The translations under genes were made by a program, and so were the position numbers. From positions 1-35,120 of IMG/VR virus record IMGVR_UViG_3300048024_000375: a stretch of DNA of 35,120 nt. One strand, given 5' to 3'. The notes beneath the pieces are model-generated. The model was not told the DNA's origin. It saw nothing but the letters and a program-made list of their open reading frames with translations, and ran no database searches. This DNA comes from a virus. This document shows positions 8,472-15,393 of this stretch, piece by piece. Each line of letters starts with the position of its first letter. The stretch's first letter is position 1.

Positions 8472-8880
8472 AAAGCCGTTATCATGTATGGTGAAGTCAT
8501 AATTCACCTATAAAGGTGAAGAATGAGTCATCATGTGATGGCATCATCATCTCAATCTCGGGTGCTACTAGGAGGCGGTGAGCCTTGTCCCCCCTTACAC
8601 TACCGTCACTGGTATCTCACGGGAACCACATTACCTGGATGAGTTCGGTTTTGTGGCTAACAGGTTGCTATCTCAGAGCCTGTATCTTTTAATACTGTTT
8701 GTCGTTTGTCTGTATTTCATTTAACGCCATACATACTAGAATCTCGCACCGGGTGTTTGCATTGCCGGATTGTCAAAGTAATCGATATTATCAGCCTCGA
8801 TGGGGTGGTGTATGGACCTATGTGTGCCTGTATTATGCCCTGATGTGATTGTGTTCTAACTTTCGTTTTAACACACCTAC
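8472..8880. other. Gene-free convergent region with several inverted repeats; possible structured RNA
   Basis: No convincing ORF, tRNA or known riboswitch core is visible on either strand. The stretch looks less AT-rich than the flanking genes and contains many possible pairings. TTCACCT (8503-8509) pairs with AGGTGAA (8514-8520), in competition with GGTGAA at 8490-8495. CCACA (8626-8630) can pair with TGTGG (8652-8656) while ACCTG (8633-8637) can pair with CAGGT (8661-8665), an H-type pseudoknot order. CCATACA (8727-8733) can pair with TGTATGG (8809-8815), closing a domain with inner CACC/GGTG, CCGG/CCGG and ATCGA/TCGAT pairings. Plus-strand genes end before it and minus-strand genes end after it. 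It could be a non-coding RNA, a replication or packaging site, or terminators for both strands; I cannot decide. Confidence 0.4.
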
Positions 8881-9303
8881 TTATAAGGTTTTTAATGTCT
8901 CTTTAAGGATTTTTGAACCACCTATTCTGACGTTGATGATTCCATTATAATAGTCGTCAGTTTCAAGTACTCGCCTTTCAAATTGCTCTCGGGCTTCTAT
9001 GTAACTTGCTACTCCTCGGCTAGGGCAATAGTATAGTATTTCTCTACGAAACTTGTCCTCTCCTAGTTCTATCACATCAGCATTTAAATGATCTGAACTC
9101 CCCCAATAAGTACGCCAGTCACTTTCTTTTGTGCCACGACGTTTGTTCTTTTTTCCTTTAAGAGGAGGTTTAGTTGTTTTAAATTTTGCTAACTTTTTGC
9201 CAACATATTTTTTGTCGTTAGTTAGGTTTGTGATTAGATATACAAATGCCTCACAATCGTTTGGTAGTGTTGTAACTTCTTTGTCTTTATAAAACCAACT
9301 CAT
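8881..9303 (-). CDS. GIY-YIG-like endonuclease-domain protein
   Basis: A 140-residue basic protein with a GIY-YIG-like layout: VYL at 21-23, YVG at 33-35, a Lys/Arg-rich insert (KPPLKGKKNKRR), SDWRTYWGSS (61-70), a helix EDKFRREILYYC, a candidate metal-ligand Glu103 in YIEAREQF, and Asn120 in YYNGI. GIY-YIG domains cut DNA and occur in phage Seg-type homing endonucleases. This version has no separate DNA-binding tail and resembles a short protein common in T4-like marine phages, so it may be a resident nuclease and not a mobile one. Its ATG overlaps the stop of the gp51-like ORF (TAATG), placing it last in the gp26 operon. The first motif is degenerate (VYL for GIY), so activity is uncertain. 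Confidence 0.6.
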   Translation of the reverse strand: MSWFYKDKEVTTLPNDCEAFVYLITNLTNDKKYVGKKLAKFKTTKPPLKGKKNKRRGTKESDWRTYWGSSDHLNADVIELGEDKFRREILYYCPSRGVASYIEAREQFERRVLETDDYYNGIINVRIGGSKILKETLKTL

Positions 9304-9500
9304 TACATGTCTTCACTAGCAGGTTTTCCTGACTTCGCCTTGAAAAAGTTATTAATAATTTTTGCAGTTAGTTGTCTTTGAGGTAAACTCATACTCCAAA
9401 CATCACTCATTGTTAAACTGCCTTGTGCATAGATAACCATCTCAGTTACTTCTTTATTAATGGCTTCAGTATCTTCATTGAGCTTCCTAAGGTAAGCCAC
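9303..9500 (-). CDS. Small hub-assembly/tail-chaperone protein, gp51-like; likely also the C-terminal part of a gp26 frameshift product
   Basis: As a free ORF it begins at GTG 9500 and encodes 65 residues: YLRKLNEDTEAINKEVTEM, then GSLTMSDVWSMSLPQRQL and a basic C-terminus. The GTG is an unconvincing start, because the nearest GAGG is only 2 nt upstream. The same frame is open without a stop back through 12 further codons (HGFLARAEPEEV) to a TTTTTTC heptamer inside gp26. The upstream part looks as protein-like as the rest, so I favour expression as a -1 frameshift extension of gp26 giving about 368 aa. By position (between gp26 and the tape measure) it corresponds to T4 gp51, the hub assembly catalyst, but similarity to gp51 is not proved. 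Confidence 0.65.
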   Translation of the reverse strand: MAYLRKLNEDTEAINKEVTEMVIYAQGSLTMSDVWSMSLPQRQLTAKIINNFFKAKSGKPASEDM

Positions 9501-9523
9501 TACCTCTTCAGGCTCTGCACGAG

Positions 9524-10408
9524 CTAGGAAGCCGTGAAAAAATTTACAGTATTAAAGTTTACAGCACTTTCAAATGTAAACTCGTCTCCTTCTGGTAATT
9601 TTTCACTACAGGGTTCGCATGTTAATTGCATACGTTTTTGGATACCTTTATCGCCCATGTCAGTAATAAACTTCTCTAGTTCTTTGCCTATAGAGGCATC
9701 ACAGTTTTCTAAAAACTCCTGAATATGTAATTTGTCTTTAACTACAACAGGCTCGTTTTCTCCTTCAGAAGGAGGAATAGAAATAGTATTAACACAATCT
9801 ACTAAAATATCAAAGTTTAAATTTGCAAGTTCTATAAAATTAGTATTAAATGCTTTAATTTTTTCTAATTCATCATCTATATTTGCAATCGATTGTAAAC
9901 TTCTTTCACTTCTAAAATTGGCAACGCCTGCCTTTACAGCAGTTTCATAACTAAAAGGAACCATAGAAATTAATAGACCAGAGTCTGTATTGAACTGGTA
10001 AGTATCATTAAGTGTGTCCATATTGGATAAAATTGCTTCTGTGCTTATTATAGCAGATGCATTCTCTCCACATTGTGGGCATGGTGCTCCTACATCTAAT
10101 TCATCTCCGAATGTAGCACCCTGTATAGCAACTAGTAGTGCATCAACATCATTAGCAATTAGCATTCTGGGTGCTATGATGTTAGGTATGCAACTGGCTA
10201 TTACTTGAGCTACTGCTTCACCATTTAGCAAAGCATCAGGATTTTTCATCATGATCTCATCTTTAGCCGTCATGGGATAAACTGGTAATTCACCTGTGCT
10301 GGGTAAATTTATTATAGTTTCGTCATAAAATTTACCTTGACTTGGTAAACTAGTATATAATTTTGGTGTCCTAAAGTGACCTGCTAATGGGTTTTGTGTA
10401 TTGGACAT
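9524..10408 (-). CDS. 26: Baseplate hub assembly protein, gp26-like
   Basis: 294 residues. The N-terminal block SLPSQGKFYDE, then ELPVYPMTAKDEIMMKNPDA, is typical of T4-like gp26. Two Cys pairs, CPQC (110-113) and CEPC (264-267), form a plausible zinc site. gp26 helps assemble the central baseplate hub around the tape measure. ATG follows CAGGAG, with a GATAAATA box about 60 nt upstream. The zero frame ends ...NFFTAS with TAG at 9524-9526, but the codons AAT TTT TTC contain a slippery T-TTT-TTC, so part of the product may carry the downstream small ORF as a C-terminal extension. The divergent neighbour is the tape measure, as expected for a tail-assembly chaperone. Confidence 0.75.
   Translation of the reverse strand: MSNTQNPLAGHFRTPKLYTSLPSQGKFYDETIINLPSTGELPVYPMTAKDEIMMKNPDALLNGEAVAQVIASCIPNIIAPRMLIANDVDALLVAIQGATFGDELDVGAPCPQCGENASAIISTEAILSNMDTLNDTYQFNTDSGLLISMVPFSYETAVKAGVANFRSERSLQSIANIDDELEKIKAFNTNFIELANLNFDILVDCVNTISIPPSEGENEPVVVKDKLHIQEFLENCDASIGKELEKFITDMGDKGIQKRMQLTCEPCSEKLPEGDEFTFESAVNFNTVNFFTAS
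9536..9542 (-). other. Predicted -1 ribosomal frameshift site (T TTT TTC)
   Basis: On the minus strand gp26 reads GTA AAT TTT TTC ACG GCT TCC TAG. The heptamer T TTT TTC fits X XXY YYZ. A -1 slip continues CAC GGC TTC CTA GCT and so on, with no stop, into the 65-codon ORF. lambda gpG/gpGT-type tail chaperones use the same strategy. No downstream stimulatory structure was identified. Confidence 0.6.
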
Positions 10409-10432
10409 ATTAAAACTCCTGTTAATTAAAAT

Positions 10433-10440
10433 GATAAATA
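10433..10440 (+). promoter_or_regulatory. Late promoter (GATAAATA) for the tape measure gene
   Basis: GATAAATAC on the plus strand. The predicted start near 10446 gives a leader of about 58 nt to the TTG start at 10504. Confidence 0.7.
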
Positions 10441-10463
10441 CATATAAGTGTTTTATCAGATAA

Positions 10464-10471
10464 TATTTATC
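10464..10471 (-). promoter_or_regulatory. Late promoter (GATAAATA) for the gp26 operon
   Basis: Minus-strand GATAAATATT; the predicted start near 10458 gives a 50-nt leader to the gp26 ATG. It faces the plus-strand box at 10433, and the two predicted transcripts overlap by about 13 nt at their 5' ends. Confidence 0.7.
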
Positions 10472-10503
10472 ATCATAAAATACGTACTTTATGGAGAAAC
10501 CGG

Positions 10504-13221
10504 TTGGCTGACAGAGATAAAAGAATAGAATTCGAGCTTCCAGAAGAAGGATCCAACAGAGGATCAGTTTTCATACCCCCATTAGCAATGGACAGTACTC
10601 TGCAGGAGTTGTTAAAAAATAATGTAAAATTAAAAACAAATCTAGACAAATATCTAATGGCAGTAGCCAGAAAGATGCAAGATAGCAACAAGCAGAGTGA
10701 AGCATTAGACGAATTAATTAAAACTTTAGAGAAAAAATCAGACTCAACAAAAGAAGAAACCAAAGAAGCAAAAGAGTCATTGGTTGATTTATCCCAAACT
10801 GTTGACGGTGCCTCTGATGCTGTATCAGAGCTAGATAAAAAATTCACTGAATCTGCTGACGACCTAAGGGTAAAGACTAACCAGTTAAGCAAAACAATGG
10901 TAGCTCTTAGTAAAGACTTTACATTTACTCTAAATGCATTTGATTTTGTTGTTAAAAGTTTGATGTCTTTTGGCACAATCACAGGTGGATATCTAGTAGC
11001 CAGTGTGGGCAATACAGGTAACGCTCTTAATAGTTTAACTGATGTAGGTCAAGCCTTTGGCGATGTGACCGGTGAAGGTATAAAAACAACCATTGACAAT
11101 ATTAATGCCTTAAATAGAATGGGTTTAACAGTTGACCAGGCTACTCAAGTTTTACAAACATTTTCTAGATCAGCCGCAGTTTTAGGACAAACCCGTTTTA
11201 CTGACCTCGGTAAACAATTTTTAGAGCTTACAAATTATGGTGCAGATTTTGGTGTAACCCTGGACGACGCTGTACAGTTATTCCAGGAAGATCAGGAATT
11301 CAGAAGCAGAATTTTAAACAGAGACCAGATGATGGATCAGGCTAATGTTCGTAGGTCTGTGGAGTCTATAAAACAGTTAAGGTTATTTTCTACAGCATTG
11401 GGTGTTAGCACAGATGAATTAAGACAAGGAGCAATGGGTTTGCTGTCTAGCAACCAGAGTATTCAGTCTTTAATAATGCAAATGGGCCAGAGAGGGCCTG
11501 AAGTTCAATCAGCATTAACAAATTTAGTTGCAGGATTGCAGAGTTCTGGAATAGATGATCAATTTATACAGGGTATTTTAGAAGTGGCCTCGGTGGGAGC
11601 AACTGGTGCCAGTGATTTCCTTAACAGAATACTTCCTAATAATCCTGAGGCCTATTCTGCCTTGACTGATATAGGGTTGAGTATTAGAAATGGTGCTATA
11701 ACACTAGATGATGTACCAAATTACCTAAACAGTATTTTAGGTACGTTTTCAACAATAGATAGAAATGGTAAAATACAGGCTTTATTGGCAAGTGAAGTTG
11801 GTGGTGATTTACAAGGCCCCACTCGTGCTTTAATTGAAAGTTCTCGTAATGCAGAAATTGCCGCGGCCAATTTTGCCAAACTGGCCGAACAGGCCGGCAT
11901 GGGTGACAGACTGTATAGTGAAGTACAAGACGCATTAAACCAGATCAGGAATAGTTTTAAAAGAATTATAGGAACGGCTAGTGTTTTCCAAACAGCTCTG
12001 GTTGGCTCCCTTGGTGAAAGTTTTACCTCATTTATAAACAGTGATAAAAAAAGAAATGGTGTTTTAGATGATTTTGCTAAGAGAGTAGGAAAAATAGGTA
12101 ACTTAGTTGGTGAGGCAATAGGCAATTTTATAAAAAAACTAGGTGGCGGTGGTCCTAACAGTTTAGAAAACGGAATCCAAAAATTCTTAGATACTTTCTC
12201 GGCATTAGGTGAAAGATTTGCTGAATTTGTTGGAGATGTTCTGGATGGATTTCTGGATAAAAATAACAATATAGACATAATGGGTGGTATAACAAATTAT
12301 ATTAAAGAAAGTATTGCCTTTATAGTCCCCATAGTTTTATCTGCAATTGGCGATGCCCTAGTAGTTGGCTTTAAGACACTTTTCAGTTCACAGGGTGCAT
12401 ATTTAAGTACTGTGTTGTTAGGTCTGTTTGCAGGTAAAGTAGCCATGAGAGCATTAGCAACAGGTATAGCAGGTATGTTCTTTAGTTCTAGTGCAAGTAT
12501 GACGGCTAGTCAGGCAACTTGGTGGACAGGTTTCTCAACCATGATGACTACTCAGTTTGGCATATTAATGACCCGTCTAAATGCAATGGCAATGGGCGGC
12601 TCCTTTATGGGTCCAATGAGAGGTGCAGGTGGTGGTCTTACCCGCGGAGCCGGATTTCTGGCAACAGCAGGTACTATGGCAACTCGAGCCACACCATATC
12701 TTGTTGGAGGAATGATTCTTAAAGATGGATTTGATATAGTCGCAGGAACAGACGGCGGAGCAACTAAAGAAAATATTGGTGGACTAACAGGTGGACTTGG
12801 TGGTGCGGCCATAGGAGCGGCAATAGGTTCAGTAGTTCCTGTAGTAGGTACATTGCTTGGTGCGGCCATAGGAGGCTTAATAGGTAACTTTGCCGGTGAA
12901 AAAATTGGTAGCAATTTAGATGAAAAAGATGCTAAAGTTAACCAACCTCCTGGGACTATTGCAGTACAAGATTCCAGTGGAAATGTTCAATATGTACAAA
13001 CAGCACAACCACAACAACCTAACATAAACAGAATTAAATATCATGCTATTGAAGATATTGCAAATAGAACGGCGAATAAAGGTGGTATGAATAGCCAAGA
13101 TGCACACAGAATAAATGATTTAAGTGATGAAGCCAAAATTCTAACACAAATTTTAGTAGAAAATAAAACAGCCAAAAAACTTCTAAACTCTATAGATGCT
13201 AATACAAAAGAACTTTCCTAA
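10504..13221 (+). CDS. Tail tape measure protein (gp29 functional equivalent)
   Basis: 905 residues. The N-terminal ~150 are charged and helical (coiled coil). A long helical middle follows. Hydrophobic helices lie near 603-628 (IAFIVPIVLSAIGDALVVGF) and 632-660, and a Gly/Ala-rich segment at about 761-803 (GGAAIGAAIGSVVPVVG) could insert into membrane. This plan is that of a tape measure protein, which sets tail length and helps DNA pass the inner membrane. It is much longer than T4 gp29 (590 aa), so a longer tail is inferred. It starts at TTG 10504, preceded by GGAG with 7-nt spacing; the ATG at 10491 is in another frame and stops after six codons. It diverges from the gp26 operon. Confidence 0.82.
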   Translation: MADRDKRIEFELPEEGSNRGSVFIPPLAMDSTLQELLKNNVKLKTNLDKYLMAVARKMQDSNKQSEALDELIKTLEKKSDSTKEETKEAKESLVDLSQTVDGASDAVSELDKKFTESADDLRVKTNQLSKTMVALSKDFTFTLNAFDFVVKSLMSFGTITGGYLVASVGNTGNALNSLTDVGQAFGDVTGEGIKTTIDNINALNRMGLTVDQATQVLQTFSRSAAVLGQTRFTDLGKQFLELTNYGADFGVTLDDAVQLFQEDQEFRSRILNRDQMMDQANVRRSVESIKQLRLFSTALGVSTDELRQGAMGLLSSNQSIQSLIMQMGQRGPEVQSALTNLVAGLQSSGIDDQFIQGILEVASVGATGASDFLNRILPNNPEAYSALTDIGLSIRNGAITLDDVPNYLNSILGTFSTIDRNGKIQALLASEVGGDLQGPTRALIESSRNAEIAAANFAKLAEQAGMGDRLYSEVQDALNQIRNSFKRIIGTASVFQTALVGSLGESFTSFINSDKKRNGVLDDFAKRVGKIGNLVGEAIGNFIKKLGGGGPNSLENGIQKFLDTFSALGERFAEFVGDVLDGFLDKNNNIDIMGGITNYIKESIAFIVPIVLSAIGDALVVGFKTLFSSQGAYLSTVLLGLFAGKVAMRALATGIAGMFFSSSASMTASQATWWTGFSTMMTTQFGILMTRLNAMAMGGSFMGPMRGAGGGLTRGAGFLATAGTMATRATPYLVGGMILKDGFDIVAGTDGGATKENIGGLTGGLGGAAIGAAIGSVVPVVGTLLGAAIGGLIGNFAGEKIGSNLDEKDAKVNQPPGTIAVQDSSGNVQYVQTAQPQQPNINRIKYHAIEDIANRTANKGGMNSQDAHRINDLSDEAKILTQILVENKTAKKLLNSIDANTKELS

Positions 13222-13251
13222 TATCTAACTCTATCTAAATAAAACATATAC

Positions 13252-13280
13252 TTGACATTTTGGGATAAATAGTGTAGTAT
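13252..13280 (+). promoter_or_regulatory. Possible sigma70-type promoter overlapping the gp20 late promoter
   Basis: TTGACA at 13252-13257 and TAGTAT at 13275-13280 with 17-nt spacing, overlapping the GATAAATA box. The -10 is only 4/6 and the leader would be very short, so this may be chance. Confidence 0.3.
13264..13271 (+). promoter_or_regulatory. Late promoter (GATAAATA) for the head operon
   Basis: GATAAATAG; the predicted start near 13277 gives a 21-nt leader with AAAGGA before the gp20 ATG. Confidence 0.75.
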
Positions 13281-13297
13281 AAGTTAAAGGATTTTTT

Positions 13298-15007
13298 ATG
13301 AGCTGGAGAAAACATTTCACATCGGTAGACAACAGTGGTTTACCATTAAACGTAACAGGTGATCGCAGTAGCGAAGGCGGGCCTGGTGCGGCTACAAGCA
13401 GATATGCTAGTTGGTTACCTGAAGTATATGCAGGTTCTCCTAACAGACTCATGCGATATATTCAGTATGATCAAATGGATACTGACCTGGAAATTAATAG
13501 TGCATTGGATACTATTGCAGAATTCGGTACTCAGGAAGACGAATACACTGGTTTACCTTTTGAAATCAACTGGAATACAGATCCTTCAGATACAGAAAAC
13601 AAAATTTTAAGTAAGACTCTAACACAATGGTGCAGAATGAACGAAATGCACAAAAGAGCATACAGAATATTCCGTAGCACAATTAAATACGGTGATCAGT
13701 TTTTTATCAGAGACCCTGAAACATACAAGTTGTACTGGATAGACCCTGCTAACATTGAAAAAGTAATTGTAAATGAAAGCGATGGCAAAAAGATACAGAC
13801 ATATTTTATTAAAAACTTACAACCTAACTTTGAACAACTAGTTGCAACAGACGTAGCACCTATTCACAGCAGACCTTACGGCTCAGGTGGCGGACTAACA
13901 AGTGGATTCAGTACAGTTAATAGCAAATCTAATAATTATATGACAGGTGCCATGGACGGTGTAGATCAGGGAACACCTGTAGATGCCAAACATGTTGTAC
14001 ATGTTAGTTTAACAGAAGGCATGGATCATAGTTGGCCTTTTGGTGTAAGCATATTAGAACCAATTTTTAAGGTTTTTAAACAAAAAGAACTATTAGAAGA
14101 CTCAATTATTATATACAGGGTACACAGAGCACCAGAAAGACGTGTGTTCTTTATTGACGTTGGTAATATGCCACCTCACAAAGCAAGACAGTATTTGGAA
14201 CAAGTAAAATACGAAGTACAGCAAAAACGTGTACCTAATAAAAAATCAGATGGTTCCAGTGTTGCCGATAGTGCCTATAATCCAATGAGTATGTTGGAAG
14301 ATTATTTCTTTGCCACCACAGCAGAAGGCAGAGGAAGTAAAGTTGATACACTACCAGGTGGTGAAAACTTGGGTCAAATAGACGATTTAAGATACTTTAA
14401 TAATAAACTATTAAGAGGTCTCAGAGTACCTAGCAGTTACCTGCCTACCGGTCCAGAAGATGGAAGTAGTGTTTATAATGATGGTAAAGTGGGTATTGCA
14501 TATATTCAGGAATACAGATTTGCCAGATATGTGGAAAGATTACAAAAACAGATTCAGGAAGATATGGATAATGAATTCAAAATGTTCCTGAAGTACCGTG
14601 GTATAGAAATGGACAACGGAGATTTTTATATTACTCTAAACAAACCAATGAACTTCAGTAGTTACAGGGATCTACAACTGGATACAGAAAGAGCTAACCT
14701 GTTTAACACATTGGCGGCTACTCCATTCCTAAGTAACCAATTTAAGCTCAGAAAATATTTGGGACTTAGTGAAGACGAAATCAAAGACAATGAACAACTA
14801 TGGCGTAGTGAAAACGGTTACGAGAAGTTTATAGATGATAACAGATCATTGGATCTTAAAAATGTTGGTGTCAGAGCAGAGCCTGATGTAAACGTAGATC
14901 CAAATGCTGATTTAGATTTAGGAATACCTCCAGAAGGAGCACCGGAGATAAATACTGATATACCACCAGAAGGGGGTACTGATTTAGATGCTGGAGAACC
15001 ATTATAA
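13298..15007 (+). CDS. 20: Portal vertex protein gp20
   Basis: Dodecameric portal at the head-tail vertex, through which DNA is packaged and ejected and on which the head is nucleated. 569 aa (T4 gp20 is 524). Recognisable gp20 blocks include MRYIQYDQMDTDLEINSALD near the N-terminus, IFRSTIKYGDQFFIRD, VVHVSLTEGMDHSWPFGVS, IYRVHRAPERRVFFIDVGNM, YLEQVKYEVQQKRVPNK, and LRVPSSYLPTGPEDGS. The C-terminal tail is acidic and Pro/Gly-rich (NVDPNADLDLGIPPEG). It opens the order gp20, small ORF, gp67-like, gp21, gp22, gp23, the T4 head arrangement. The TAA stop overlaps the ATG of the next gene. Confidence 0.95.
   Translation: MSWRKHFTSVDNSGLPLNVTGDRSSEGGPGAATSRYASWLPEVYAGSPNRLMRYIQYDQMDTDLEINSALDTIAEFGTQEDEYTGLPFEINWNTDPSDTENKILSKTLTQWCRMNEMHKRAYRIFRSTIKYGDQFFIRDPETYKLYWIDPANIEKVIVNESDGKKIQTYFIKNLQPNFEQLVATDVAPIHSRPYGSGGGLTSGFSTVNSKSNNYMTGAMDGVDQGTPVDAKHVVHVSLTEGMDHSWPFGVSILEPIFKVFKQKELLEDSIIIYRVHRAPERRVFFIDVGNMPPHKARQYLEQVKYEVQQKRVPNKKSDGSSVADSAYNPMSMLEDYFFATTAEGRGSKVDTLPGGENLGQIDDLRYFNNKLLRGLRVPSSYLPTGPEDGSSVYNDGKVGIAYIQEYRFARYVERLQKQIQEDMDNEFKMFLKYRGIEMDNGDFYITLNKPMNFSSYRDLQLDTERANLFNTLAATPFLSNQFKLRKYLGLSEDEIKDNEQLWRSENGYEKFIDDNRSLDLKNVGVRAEPDVNVDPNADLDLGIPPEGAPEINTDIPPEGGTDLDAGEPL
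14947..14954 (+). promoter_or_regulatory. Possible internal late promoter inside gp20
   Basis: GATAAATAC within the gp20 C-terminal coding sequence (codons for EINTD). It would start transcripts near 14960, 47 nt before the small gene at 15007. It matches the window's late box but may be coding coincidence. Confidence 0.3.
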
Positions 15008-15213
15008 TGAGATTAGTAGAGTTTTACAACCCTGAGTTTGACGAATTTCAGAAGAGAAATGCTTCTGATACTAGAACTCCTAAGATGACATTAGAGACTC
15101 TCAGTAAACTCAGAAAGGCTAAAGAAATCAAGAAAGCAGAAGAGCTGGAACATGCAAAGTTTCAGAAAGTTATGTATGCTAACCCAACACAGGGTGCTGG
15201 TGGAATGATGTAA
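15007..15213 (+). CDS. Small conserved-looking protein between portal and scaffold genes
   Basis: 68 residues, strongly charged: RLVEFYNPEFDEFQKRN, then TRTPKMTLETLSKLRKAKEI, a helical KKAEELEHAKFQKVMY segment and a Gly/Met-rich tail. Small proteins of this pattern lie at the same position in marine T4-like phages as I remember them; no function is known to me. The start overlaps the gp20 stop (TAATG), so translation is coupled. A core or portal-associated role is inferred from position only. Confidence 0.75.
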   Translation: MRLVEFYNPEFDEFQKRNASDTRTPKMTLETLSKLRKAKEIKKAEELEHAKFQKVMYANPTQGAGGMM

Positions 15214-15228
15214 TAACAGTTTATTACA
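15209..15228 (+). other. Hairpin overlapping the stop codon of the small head gene
   Basis: TGTAATAA (15209-15216) pairs with TTATTACA (15221-15228) around a CAGT loop, an 8-bp AT-rich stem. No T tract follows. Possible mRNA end or processing element. Confidence 0.35.
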
Positions 15229-15242
15229 CACTACAAAAAGAT

Positions 15243-15250
15243 TATAAATA
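15243..15250 (+). promoter_or_regulatory. Late promoter (exact TATAAATA) for gp67-like scaffold through gp23
   Basis: TATAAATATT in the 180-nt gap before the scaffold gene; the predicted start near 15256 gives a leader of about 138 nt ending in AAGGAG. The rest of the gap (15251-15393) is A-rich and holds no ORF I can support. Confidence 0.6.
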
Positions 15251-15393
15251 TTCAGTAAAATCACAGATATAAGCAAAATCACTCAGAATCACAGCCTTTC
15301 CCACAAAAAAACACATGTTTACATAAGTAAATAACAAGCCGTGCTACAAGTATGAGTACCTGTGCATGGTAAATAATTTTTAAGGAGACCACA

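Noticed and set aside
8472-8880. tRNA, hammerhead ribozyme or known riboswitch in the structured gap
   Set aside because: I looked for T-loop GTTCRANNC, CTGATGA with GAAA, and familiar riboswitch cores on both strands and found none.
8881-9303. Recently inserted homing endonuclease
   Set aside because: It is tightly overlapped with its upstream gene and has matching composition, so it looks resident in the operon.
10473-11012. Minus-strand 179-codon ORF opposite the tape measure start
   Set aside because: Antisense to a coiled-coil coding region, low-complexity Ser/Leu composition, and it would overlap the tape-measure leader and coding region.
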